Source: Phenylobacterium sp. (GTDB taxonomy: Bacteria > Pseudomonadota > Alphaproteobacteria > Caulobacterales > Caulobacteraceae). From it: a DNA stretch of 64,000 nt. How positions within the stretch are numbered: position 1 is the stretch's first letter; every line of letters begins with the position of its first letter. Location of the stretch: positions 20,446-84,445 of the forward strand of contig NZ_JAUYNW010000147.1 in NCBI RefSeq assembly GCF_030698145.1. Reading direction: 5' to 3'. Position numbers and translations under genes: made by a program. The notes beneath the pieces are model-generated. The model did no database searches, was not told the origin of the DNA, and was given only the letters and a program-made list of their open reading frames with translations. Below, in pieces: positions 35,002 to 42,850 of the stretch.

Positions 35002-36372
35002 TCACGGCCGTCGCGCCAGCCGCAGGACGGGCGGGTCCAAGGCCAGATAGAGAAGCCCCGCCACCGCCGCCAGATCGAGGGCGTAAAGATATCTGTAGTC
35101 GCAGGCGATGGAGATCACGAAGAAGCTGGCGGTGAAGGCCAGGACCCCCAGCATCAGGGCGGCCACCACCATGTCGGCGGCCTCGCGCCGGAACACCAGG
35201 AAGGCCGCGACGATCAGGGCCGCGGCGGCGAAGGCCAGGTGCGAATAGAACGGCGTCACGTACCACCAGGTCGCGTAGTTGCTCATCGCCAGGTCGGCGG
35301 GCTCGCGGCCCGCCGGGACCTGCAGCAGCTCCAGCCGCTCGGCCGGCGCCTCCACCCCCACGAAGATCGGATTGCAGCGCTCCAGCACCGGATTGATCAG
35401 CACCTGGACGAAGGCGTCCCAGCGATGGACGAGATAGGCGGCGGGATGCTTGAGGATCAGCTCGAACCACTGGTCGGCGATAGCCTTTTCAGGCGTCAGC
35501 CACAGGGCTGTGCCTAGAGCCGGGCTGCGGTCGAGGTAGTCCACGCGCTCGGGCGAATAGACCTTGGGCGCCTCGGCCTGGATGACCGCCACCGCCTTCG
35601 GATTGGCCTTGGCGATCGCTTCCAGCTTGAGGCTGGGGTCGTGGGCCACCGCGCCGACGATGTCGTAATGGCGCAGGATGCGCAGGCCGGTGGAGAGCGC
35701 CTGGTCGGGACCCGATCCGCGCGGCTGGGCCAGGACCCCCAGGACCTGGGCCAGCAGGATCACGCTGATCAGGCCGCCCACGCCCCAGGCCAGGCCGCCG
35801 CGCCAGCCGCCGCCCCGCGCCGTCCAGCCGAGCGCCAGGGCCGCGAAGACCACCAGGACCAGCCCGTTCTGGCGAACCGACATGGCGATGGCGAGCGCCA
35901 GGGCCGCGCCGGTGAGCTGCAGCCACGGCCGGCGTTCGCCGTCCCAGGCCTTCGCGGCATGGGCCAGGCAGACGAACCCCGCGACGCTGAGATTGGCGAA
36001 CAGCACGTCCTTCCAGACGTCGGCCTGGAAGAGCAGCAAGGTCGGTGAGGCGGTGGCGAGGGCGGCGAACCCCACCGCCCACCAGGAGGCGCGGCCGCGC
36101 AGGGCGATGAGCGAGATCAGCGACCAGAACAGGATCAAAGCGCTGGCGGTGACGTAGAGGCCCGTGCCCGGCAACACCTCGTCGAACAGCCCCAGGATCT
36201 TCGCGTAGACCGCCGGACCGAAGCTCTCGCGAACGCCGAACCGCCCCTCATAGAGCTGGGTCACCGAGTCGGCGGAGAGATGGCCCGGAAGGCCGGTGGC
36301 CAGCAGGAAGATGAGGCCCGCCAGCAGGATGGCGCGCACCGCCGCCTCCGGCTTGAGGTTGAGGATGGGCAT
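35002..36372 (-). CDS. Polytopic membrane protein, probable GT-C glycosyltransferase
   Basis: 456 residues with about 10-11 hydrophobic helices. After the first helix comes a periplasmic loop with LSADSVTQLYEGRFG, the position where GT-C enzymes (ArnT/PMT, GtrX types) carry an acidic catalytic residue; DVWKDVLFANL follows helix 3. No exact family is recognised. Upstream in the same operon are a polyprenyl-phosphate glycosyltransferase-like GT2 and a four-helix EamA protein, the layout of bacteriophage/O-antigen gtr modules. In such modules the third protein moves the sugar from the lipid carrier to the glycan in the periplasm. Function is inferred mainly from this context. Confidence 0.7.
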   Translation of the reverse strand: MPILNLKPEAAVRAILLAGLIFLLATGLPGHLSADSVTQLYEGRFGVRESFGPAVYAKILGLFDEVLPGTGLYVTASALILFWSLISLIALRGRASWWAVGFAALATASPTLLLFQADVWKDVLFANLSVAGFVCLAHAAKAWDGERRPWLQLTGAALALAIAMSVRQNGLVLVVFAALALGWTARGGGWRGGLAWGVGGLISVILLAQVLGVLAQPRGSGPDQALSTGLRILRHYDIVGAVAHDPSLKLEAIAKANPKAVAVIQAEAPKVYSPERVDYLDRSPALGTALWLTPEKAIADQWFELILKHPAAYLVHRWDAFVQVLINPVLERCNPIFVGVEAPAERLELLQVPAGREPADLAMSNYATWWYVTPFYSHLAFAAAALIVAAFLVFRREAADMVVAALMLGVLAFTASFFVISIACDYRYLYALDLAAVAGLLYLALDPPVLRLARRP

Positions 36373-36375
36373 GCC

Positions 36376-36750
36376 CTAGGCGCGAACCTGGGTGACGATC
36401 ACCAGGAACCCCGTCAGCATCAGGGCGTAGCCGATGGCCATGGGCCACGACAGCGGCTCCTTGAAGATCACCCAGGCGGCCACCGGCACAAGGGCCGAGC
36501 CGATCAGCGAGAAGATGTAGGCGGCCGACAGCGGCACCCGCGTCAGGACGTAAAACCACAGCAGCGCAGTGGCGCCGTACCAGGCAAACGCCCCCATCAG
36601 CGGCCAGTTCTGGACCAGCCGCCAGAGGACCGATCCCTCCAGCCGGGCGCTGTAGATCGCCGCGCCCTTGAACATCACCTGGCCGATAGGCAGGGCCAGG
36701 GCGACCAGGGAGCACAGCAGGGCGTCTTTCCATCCCATGGCGGGGCTCAC
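36376..36750 (-). CDS. Small four-helix EamA/SMR-type membrane protein, putative lipid-linked sugar flippase
   Basis: 124 residues with four membrane helices (about 10-28, 44-66, 72-92, 98-120). The final helices PLSAAYIFSLIGSALVPVAAWVIFKEPLSWPMAIGYALMLTG are the EamA half-domain, as in ArnE/ArnF, which flip undecaprenyl-phosphate-aminoarabinose. A GTG start at 36750 overlaps the GT2 stop (GTGA); an ATG at 36738 is the alternative. Gene order with the GT2 and the GT-C-like gene supports flipping of polyprenyl-phosphate-linked sugar. Confidence 0.77.
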   Translation of the reverse strand: MSPAMGWKDALLCSLVALALPIGQVMFKGAAIYSARLEGSVLWRLVQNWPLMGAFAWYGATALLWFYVLTRVPLSAAYIFSLIGSALVPVAAWVIFKEPLSWPMAIGYALMLTGFLVIVTQVRA

Positions 36751-37793
36751 TCGCTGGCGATGCGCTCAAGCGTGCGCAGATAGGGGTGGATCGGCCGGGT
36801 CGGCACGTTGATGACGTCGAAGTTCATCGACTGCAGCAGGAGCTGCACCCCGATGATCACCGGCAGGGCGGCGGTCATGACCACGCCGGCGGAGGCCGCC
36901 TGGCCCACGTCGCGCACCGCCAGCCAGCGCAGTCCGTAGCCGGCGCCGAAGCTGAGGAAGGCCGCGCCGATCAGCATCTCCAGGGTGGCGACGTTGAAGT
37001 CGCGCACGAAGTACTGCCCCAGGATGCGCAGAAAGAAGTTCTTCAGGTGCTTGAGCGCGAAGGGCCCGACTATGGCGCCGATCCGCAGGTTGGAGACCTC
37101 GTCACCGTACCGGGCCGGGATCGGCACGTCGCGGACCACCGCGCGCAGGGTGCCCAGGTGATAGAGCAGATCGGTCTCGAAGAAGAACCGTCGCGAGATG
37201 CGCTTCTCGATCACCCGCTTGGCGACGCTGGCCTCGATGGCGGTGAAGCCGTTGGTGGGATCGAAGACGTTCCAATAGCCGGTGGAGACCTTCGCCGCGA
37301 AAGAGAGCGCCGCATTGCCGAAGATGCGCACGCGGGGCATGGCGGTCAGGTGGCTGATCGAGGTGAAGCGGTTGCCCTTGGCGTAGTCGGCCTCGCCCAG
37401 GATGATCGGGGCGACCAACTGCGAGACGTAGGTCAGGTCCATCTGGTCGTCGCCGTCGACCTTGACCAGAATCCGCCCGCCGCGGCGCTCGGCCTCGGCG
37501 TAACCGGCGATCACCGCCCCGCCCACGCCCTGGTTCTCGGCCAGACGCACGACCACCACGCGCGGGTCCGGCGCCTCGGCCTCCAGGAAGTCGGCCGTGC
37601 CTTCGGGACAGGCGTCGTCGACGCAGACGATGCCCTCGATCCAGGACGGCGCCTTGGCGATGACGCTCAGGATGCGGTCGCGGACCTTGTAGCAGGGCAC
37701 CACCAGCCAGACGCGGGCGTCCAGCAGGGTCGAATCGGAGGAGGCCGCGTAGCGACCGGCGACCGAAAGCTGGAAGGGTTCAATCGGCTGCAT
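36747..37793 (-). CDS. Polyprenyl-phosphate glycosyltransferase (DPM1/GtrB-like GT2)
   Basis: 348 residues from the ATG at 37793; a GTG six codons upstream is possible. GT2 domain: VWLVVPCYKVRDRILSV, IVCVDDACPEGT, NQGVGGAVIAGYAEA and KVDGDDQMD (DxD), then DPTNGFTAIEASV and RRFFFETDLLYHLG, which are typical of dolichol/polyprenyl-phosphate mannose or glucose synthases. Two C-terminal membrane helices (about 270-290 and 305-325) match GtrB. It would load a sugar on undecaprenyl phosphate at the cytoplasmic face, for flipping by the next gene product. Confidence 0.85.
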   Translation of the reverse strand: MQPIEPFQLSVAGRYAASSDSTLLDARVWLVVPCYKVRDRILSVIAKAPSWIEGIVCVDDACPEGTADFLEAEAPDPRVVVVRLAENQGVGGAVIAGYAEAERRGGRILVKVDGDDQMDLTYVSQLVAPIILGEADYAKGNRFTSISHLTAMPRVRIFGNAALSFAAKVSTGYWNVFDPTNGFTAIEASVAKRVIEKRISRRFFFETDLLYHLGTLRAVVRDVPIPARYGDEVSNLRIGAIVGPFALKHLKNFFLRILGQYFVRDFNVATLEMLIGAAFLSFGAGYGLRWLAVRDVGQAASAGVVMTAALPVIIGVQLLLQSMNFDVINVPTRPIHPYLRTLERIASE

Positions 37794-37914
37794 CGGACTT
37801 AGGGGCGCCACTACAAGCGGCTGGCTTACACGGCCCGTTCATGGTTGCAAAGGACGGCGCGCGCGACTACCCCGCCCAGGACTGCCGCCGCCAACCCAGG
37901 ACCGACCGCCGACC

Positions 37915-38952
37915 ATGCGTCATGAGCTGGTGCGCGCCCGCGCCCCCCTTCGACTAGGCTTCGGCGGCGGCGGGACCGACGTCGCGCCCTATTGCGACGA
38001 GCACGGCGGGGTGGTGCTGAACGCCGCCATCGACCTCTTCGCCCATGTCACCGTCCAGGCGCGGGCCGACGACCAGGTCCGGCTGGTGGCCGCCGACGGC
38101 CAGGTCGAATGGCAGGCCAAGGCCTCCGCGCCCCTGCCCACCGACGAGCCGCTGCGCCTGCTGAAGGGCGTCTACAACCGCTTCATGGCCGATCATGCGG
38201 GAGGCCGGGCGATCCCGCTGACCCTGGTCACCTCGGCCGACTGCCCACCGGGCTCGGGCCTGGGCTCGTCCTCGGCCCTGGTGGTGGCCATGGTCGAGGC
38301 CATGCGCCGGTTCATGGACCTGGAGATGGACGCCCAGGCCGTGGCGGCGCTCGCCTTCGACATCGAGCGTCGGGAGCTGGGCCTGGCCGGCGGCGCGCAG
38401 GACCAGTACGCCGCGGCCTTCGGGGGCCTCAATCTGATGCGGTTCGCCGCGGGCCGGCAGGTCGAGGTCGAGCCTGTCGCGGTCCCCGATCGGGTGATGA
38501 AGGAGCTGGAGGCCTCCCTGGTCCTCTACTTCACCGGGGTCAGCCGCGAGTCGGCCGCGATCATCGACGAGCAGACCGCCAAGATGCGCAGCCACGAGGC
38601 CAAGTCGATGGAGAGCCTGCACGCGCTGAAGGCCGGGGCCTTCGAGATGCGCGACGCCCTGATCGCCGGCGACCTCGCCCGCTTCGGCGCCCTGCTGGAC
38701 TCGGGCTGGAGCTCCAAGAAGCAGATCGCCCACAGCATCTCCTCGCCCCATATCGACAAGGTCTATGAGGCGGCCAAGAGCTTCGGGGTGTTCGGCGGCA
38801 AGGTGAGCGGTGCGGGCGGCGGCGGTTTCATGATGTTCCTGGTCGACCCCACCCGCCGCGAAGGACTGAAGCGGCTGCTGGCCACCTTCGGGGGCGGCGC
38901 CCAGTCCGCCCGGTTCACGCCCGCAGGCGCCGAATCCTGGAACGTGCGGTAG
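37915..38952 (+). CDS. GHMP-family sugar kinase, HddA-like
   Basis: 345 residues. GHMP motifs are intact: N-terminal RAPLRLGFGGGGTDVAPYCDEHGGVV, ATP-binding PPGSGLGSSSALVVAM (about 108-123) and C-terminal KVSGAGGGGFMMFLV. The closest family is D-glycero-D-manno-heptose 7-phosphate kinase (HddA) of GDP-heptose synthesis, though fucokinase-like enzymes share these motifs. The usual partners gmhA, gmhB and hddC are absent here, so the substrate is uncertain. It begins a plus-strand pair with a methyltransferase gene and diverges from the gtr-like operon. Confidence 0.82.
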   Translation: MRHELVRARAPLRLGFGGGGTDVAPYCDEHGGVVLNAAIDLFAHVTVQARADDQVRLVAADGQVEWQAKASAPLPTDEPLRLLKGVYNRFMADHAGGRAIPLTLVTSADCPPGSGLGSSSALVVAMVEAMRRFMDLEMDAQAVAALAFDIERRELGLAGGAQDQYAAAFGGLNLMRFAAGRQVEVEPVAVPDRVMKELEASLVLYFTGVSRESAAIIDEQTAKMRSHEAKSMESLHALKAGAFEMRDALIAGDLARFGALLDSGWSSKKQIAHSISSPHIDKVYEAAKSFGVFGGKVSGAGGGGFMMFLVDPTRREGLKRLLATFGGGAQSARFTPAGAESWNVR

Positions 38953-38979
38953 CCCTCGAAACCCGCTAGGACGCGCGAC

Positions 38980-39705
38980 GTGAAAGAGCTCTCCAAATCC
39001 ATCGTCCGGCGCATGGCCGACCCCAACTTCGCCCGGCGCTGGTTCGTGGGCGAGGGCCTGGACATCGGCGGCAAGCCCGACCCGCTGTCGCTCTATGTCC
39101 CGTTCTTCCCGGAGCTGAAGTCCGTGCGCGTCTGGGACTGGGAGGACGGCGACGCCCAGTTCCTCGAAGGCGTACAGAAAGACAGTCTCGATTTCGTCCA
39201 TTCCAGCCACTGCCTGGAACACCTGGTCGACCCCCGCCAGGGCCTCTCGGCCTGGTTTGGCGCCATCAAGCCGGGCGGCTTCCTGATCGTCACGGTCCCC
39301 GACGAGGACCTCTACGAACAGGGCGTCTGGCCCTCGACCCACAACCGCGACCACAAGTGGACCTTCACCATGCTGAAGGCTCGCTCGTGGAGCGAACGCT
39401 CGATCAACGTGCTGGAGCTGCTGTCGAACCTCGGCCCCGCCGCCGATGTCGAGAAGGTCGCCCTGCTCAACTCGACCTTCCGCTACGATCTGCCCCGCTT
39501 CGACCAGACCCTGACCCCCATCGCCGAATGCGGCATCGAGTTCGTGGTCCGCAAGCGCACGGCCCGCGAGCTGGCCTATGGCGGCCTGGTCCGCGACACG
39601 GTCCAGCCCGCCCCGGCCGACCGGAAGCACTTCAACCAGTACCGCGCCGACCACGCCCACATGAAGACCAGCCCGCCGCCCTTCGAGGACGAGGGCGAAC
39701 TCTAG
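38980..39705 (+). CDS. Class I SAM-dependent methyltransferase
   Basis: 241 residues, GTG start at 38980. GEGLDIGGKPDPLSLY is a degenerate SAM motif I; LDFVHSSHCLEHLVDPRQGLSAWFGAIKPGGFLIVTVPDEDLYE gives the acidic post-motif and the HCLEHL/PGG signatures of Methyltransf_11-type enzymes. It follows the GHMP kinase by 27 bp. In a polysaccharide locus it probably methylates a sugar or chain end; terminal methylation commonly stops O-antigen growth in ABC-exported chains, which would suit the Wzm/Wzt genes downstream. That role is inference. Confidence 0.77.
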   Translation: MKELSKSIVRRMADPNFARRWFVGEGLDIGGKPDPLSLYVPFFPELKSVRVWDWEDGDAQFLEGVQKDSLDFVHSSHCLEHLVDPRQGLSAWFGAIKPGGFLIVTVPDEDLYEQGVWPSTHNRDHKWTFTMLKARSWSERSINVLELLSNLGPAADVEKVALLNSTFRYDLPRFDQTLTPIAECGIEFVVRKRTARELAYGGLVRDTVQPAPADRKHFNQYRADHAHMKTSPPPFEDEGEL

Positions 39706-39884
39706 GTCGCAAGATCGATCTGTTCCAAGCGCCCTCACTAACACGATCTTACTACCTCGCCGACGTTCAGGGCCTATTTGTTCTCTTTTTGTTCTTGTCG
39801 CTTTCAATCACAGATGGTAGGTTGGGCGTCCGAGCCAAAGGTGTTCGAATGCAACAAAACCAATGATTGGAGATAGATTTGGCG

Positions 39885-40637
39885 ATGATGCCACGTGGCG
39901 AACCGCAATCCGTACCTGATCCGGCAGGCGAGGCCTTCGACGAGTGGGTTCGTCGCAAGCGCGCCGAAGAGCGGGCGCGTGAGGCGGCGGAATACGCGCT
40001 GGCGAACACCCCATCTCAACGCTGGGCGGGCTCGCCAGCGCGCACGGAGGCGCACGACGCGCGATCAGCGACGCCGATGAATCCTGAAGCCCTGAGGGCG
40101 GCGCCCGCGATTGAACCGGCAATTGAAGCAGTTGACGACGTCAAGGGCGATCGACCCTGGCAGGCCCTAGGAAATGGTGGGCTGGCCATCGCGGACGCGG
40201 CGTTGATGGCGACAGGCTTTGGCGTGGCTGGGGCCGTCAGCAGAGGCGCCGCCTGGAACACCGGCAAGATGACCGGCAGAAACGCGGCCAAACAATTGAG
40301 AGACAGGGGTGTGGCGGGGTCCGCACATGAGGTTCATCACTCGGTGCCTCTGAGGGGGATGAGCCGGGATATTCCAAACTGGAGGAACCACGTCGCGCTA
40401 TTGAAGGTCCTGGAAATCGCCAAGCACAAGCGCCTCAGAGGCAAGTGGGACGGCGCGCCGAAGTACGGCCCTGTCGAGGCGCTCCTAGTTGGCACTCCAG
40501 ATTGGATGAAGACCGTGCCGGCATGGTTCGGCGCCAAGGGGGTTGAGGCGCTGGCGAAGCATCAATCCGAGGCTGGCGCTCAGAAGGCCCAAAAGCCTCG
40601 ACTGCCTGCGCCCTACGGCGAACGGCCGCTTAGGTGA
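39885..40637 (+). CDS. Putative HNH-type nuclease toxin
   Basis: 250 residues from the ATG at 39885; TTG 39879 sits better spaced from GGAG (39869-39872) and could be the start. There is no signal peptide. Residues 1-60 are charged helix; about 93-125 is a glycine/alanine-rich hydrophobic stretch (LAIADAALMATGFGVAGAV) of the kind that precedes toxin domains in polymorphic toxins. From about 143, HEVHHSVPLRG...PNWRNH...KVLEIAKHKRL places His-His, Asn and His in the order of an HNH/GHH nuclease core. Codon use (AGA, AGG, TTG, GGA) and lower GC differ from neighbours, indicating transfer. The next gene overlaps it by 4 bp. Nuclease activity is inferred from the motif only. Confidence 0.55.
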   Translation: MMPRGEPQSVPDPAGEAFDEWVRRKRAEERAREAAEYALANTPSQRWAGSPARTEAHDARSATPMNPEALRAAPAIEPAIEAVDDVKGDRPWQALGNGGLAIADAALMATGFGVAGAVSRGAAWNTGKMTGRNAAKQLRDRGVAGSAHEVHHSVPLRGMSRDIPNWRNHVALLKVLEIAKHKRLRGKWDGAPKYGPVEALLVGTPDWMKTVPAWFGAKGVEALAKHQSEAGAQKAQKPRLPAPYGERPLR

Positions 40638-41086
40638 CAGCCTTGGCGCCGCCCAGGTTTCCGGTCCTTTGCTTCACTAGGAACTTGGACGTTACGCCCG
40701 TCACCAGCGCGTCCGAACTCGGCGTGTGTGGCCCGAGGACTCTGCGCGAAGAAAAGCTCCTGGGGATGGATATCGTCGATGCCTCAGGAGACTCCTGGCG
40801 GGTGAGCGCGATCTCGCAGGTCGGCTATGCACCCTTCTCCTGGCGCTGGCTCAACCCGTTCCTTCCCCGGCTTCGACGGATAGAATACGCGCTCGAGCCG
40901 GGGCCGAAATATTCGTTGCACGAGGTTCAGGAGCGAGTGCTCGCCTGCATCGACGCCCACCCCGAGTACTGGCGCGAGGTTTCGTACGACGACGCCGACC
41001 TGATTGAACGGAAGGCGGCGGTTCGGAGCACGAAGGCCATCGCCGATTTGCATGATGTGCTGGGCTCGGACATTTTTGGCGACTAG
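40634..41086 (+). CDS. Small partner protein of the putative nuclease (candidate immunity protein)
   Basis: 150 residues, GTG start overlapping the upstream stop as GTGA, so translation is coupled. Acidic, soluble, with no signal peptide, membrane helix or recognised domain; contains WRVSAISQVGYAPFSWRWLNPFLPRLRRIEYALEP and a helical C-terminal half. Position, size and coupling to a putative nuclease match toxin-immunity pairs. The pair interrupts the polysaccharide island between the methyltransferase gene and wzm. If the upstream protein is not a toxin this label fails. Confidence 0.5.
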   Translation: MTALAPPRFPVLCFTRNLDVTPVTSASELGVCGPRTLREEKLLGMDIVDASGDSWRVSAISQVGYAPFSWRWLNPFLPRLRRIEYALEPGPKYSLHEVQERVLACIDAHPEYWREVSYDDADLIERKAAVRSTKAIADLHDVLGSDIFGD

Positions 41087-41229
41087 GCCGAACGCGGGGC
41101 GGGCCCGAACCCGCTGATTCGCCGCGGATTCCGCCGCGCCCGCCATGCTTGCGCCGCAAAATGCGACCTGTTACCCACCGCGCAGACGGCTTGGGGCGTC
41201 CCGCGTCCGGGAATCCGTCGGGAGAGTCG

Positions 41230-42063
41230 ATGCAATCCGTACAGCACATGGTGCGCACCGGCAGGCGCGGGCCCATGCACGAGTTCAGCATGGCGTTTGC
41301 GGACCTGCGCGCGTCCTTCGAACGGATCGGCCTAGCCTGGTCTTTGGCCTGGCACGATGTGGTGTCCAGATACCGCGGATCGATCATCGGCCCGTTCTGG
41401 ATCACGATCTCCATGGGCCTGATGGTGGCCGGTATCGGCTTCCTCTACGCCAACCTGTTCAAGATCCCGGTCCACGACTTCATCCCTTACGTCGCCATCG
41501 GCATCGTGTTCTGGGGCCTGATCTCCAACGTCATCGTCGAAGGCTGCGGAGCCTTCGTCGGGGCTTCGGGCATGCTGAGCCAGACCTCGCTGCCGATGAT
41601 GACCTTCATCTGGCGCACGGTGCTGCGCAACGTGATCAACTTGGCCCACCACCTCGTGATCATCCTCGCCACCCTGATCGTCTACGACCACTGGCGCGAC
41701 GCCAACGTGGTCCTGTCGGTGCTCGGCGCCATCCTGGTGATGTTCAACCTGGGCTGGGTCTGCCTGGCCGCGGCCATGGCCTCGGCCCGGTTCCGCGACA
41801 TCCCCCAGATCGTCGCTTCGGTGACCCAGTTCGCCATGTTCATGACGCCGGTGTTCTGGCTGCCCGGCGGACGGCTGGTGGACCATGCCGTGCTGCTGCT
41901 GAACCCGTTCTATCACATGCTGGAGGCGGTCCGCGCCCCGCTGCTGGGGCAGCCGGTGGAGCCGCTGACCTACATCATCCTGGGCGGCATGGCCCTGGTC
42001 GGCTGGGTGGCCACCTTCTCGATCTTCTCCAACATTCGCCGACGGATCGTGCACTACCTATGA
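41230..42063 (+). CDS. wzm: ABC-2 polysaccharide export permease Wzm
   Basis: 277 residues from the ATG at 41230, preceded by GGGAGAG; ATGs further upstream have no ribosome-binding site. Six membrane helices. DLRASFERIGLAWSLAWHDVVSRYRGSIIGPFWITISMG is the conserved amphipathic N-terminus of Wzm/KpsM-type permeases, and LVDHAVLLLNPFYHMLEAVRAPLLG the conserved last periplasmic segment. It exports lipid-linked polysaccharide with Wzt, whose ATG overlaps the wzm stop (ATGA). Confidence 0.9.
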   Translation: MQSVQHMVRTGRRGPMHEFSMAFADLRASFERIGLAWSLAWHDVVSRYRGSIIGPFWITISMGLMVAGIGFLYANLFKIPVHDFIPYVAIGIVFWGLISNVIVEGCGAFVGASGMLSQTSLPMMTFIWRTVLRNVINLAHHLVIILATLIVYDHWRDANVVLSVLGAILVMFNLGWVCLAAAMASARFRDIPQIVASVTQFAMFMTPVFWLPGGRLVDHAVLLLNPFYHMLEAVRAPLLGQPVEPLTYIILGGMALVGWVATFSIFSNIRRRIVHYL

Positions 42064-42815
42064 AGGGTCCCCAGGTCTCGATCACCGTCACCGATCTCAC
42101 CCTGCGCTTCCCCGTCTACGGCGTGGACGCCAAGTCGCTGAAGAAGCGGCTGGCCAGCATCACGGTGGGCGGCAAGCTCGGCCGCACCATGACAGGCGCC
42201 ACCGAAGTCACCGCGCTCTCCAAGGTCAATATGAAGCTCAAGGCCGGCGACCGGCTGGGCCTCATCGGCCACAACGGGTCCGGCAAGACCACCCTGCTGC
42301 GGGCCCTCTCGGGGGCCTATGAGCCCGACGAGGGCACCATCGACGTCCACGGCCAGATCGCGGCCCTGCTGGACCTCAACCTCGGTATCGACCCCTCGGC
42401 CACCGGCCTCGACAACATCCGCCTGCGCGGCCGCATCGCCGGCCTGACGGCGCGCGAGATCGAGGACAAGCTGGAGGAGATCGCCGAGTTCACCGGCCTG
42501 GGACCCTTCCTGGCCATGCCGCTGAAGACCTATTCGGCCGGGATGCAGGCGCGGCTCGCCTTCGCGGTCTCCACCGCCGTCGAGGCCGATGTGATCCTGA
42601 TGGACGAGTGGATCGCCGTGGGCGACGCCGACTTCCAGAAGATCGCCCACAAGCGCCTGCTGGGCCTGATGGAACGGGCCGGCATCCTGGTGCTGGCCTC
42701 CCATGATCTCGACCTGATCCGCCTCTACTGCAACAAGGTCATGCGGATCGAGGGCGGCGTCGCCTCCCCCGTCACCGACGTCAAGAAGCTGGACGAACTG
42801 CTGGCCGCCGCCTGA
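42060..42815 (+). CDS. wzt: ABC polysaccharide export ATPase Wzt (short form)
   Basis: 251 residues. Walker A GHNGSGKTT (70-78), signature YSAGMQARLAFA (158 on), Walker B VILMDEWIAVGD (178 on) with the switch His in LASHDLDLI. The family segment LDLNLGIDPSATGLDNIRLRG identifies Wzt/TagH-type ATPases. It lacks the C-terminal carbohydrate-binding domain of chain-end-reading Wzt proteins, so length control, if any, must work differently. It forms the exporter with wzm and is followed 35 bp later by two glycosyltransferases. Confidence 0.9.
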   Translation: MKGPQVSITVTDLTLRFPVYGVDAKSLKKRLASITVGGKLGRTMTGATEVTALSKVNMKLKAGDRLGLIGHNGSGKTTLLRALSGAYEPDEGTIDVHGQIAALLDLNLGIDPSATGLDNIRLRGRIAGLTAREIEDKLEEIAEFTGLGPFLAMPLKTYSAGMQARLAFAVSTAVEADVILMDEWIAVGDADFQKIAHKRLLGLMERAGILVLASHDLDLIRLYCNKVMRIEGGVASPVTDVKKLDELLAAA

Positions 42816-42850
42816 TAGATCGTCGGCCGCCGGGGAGCCCATTAAAGCCT

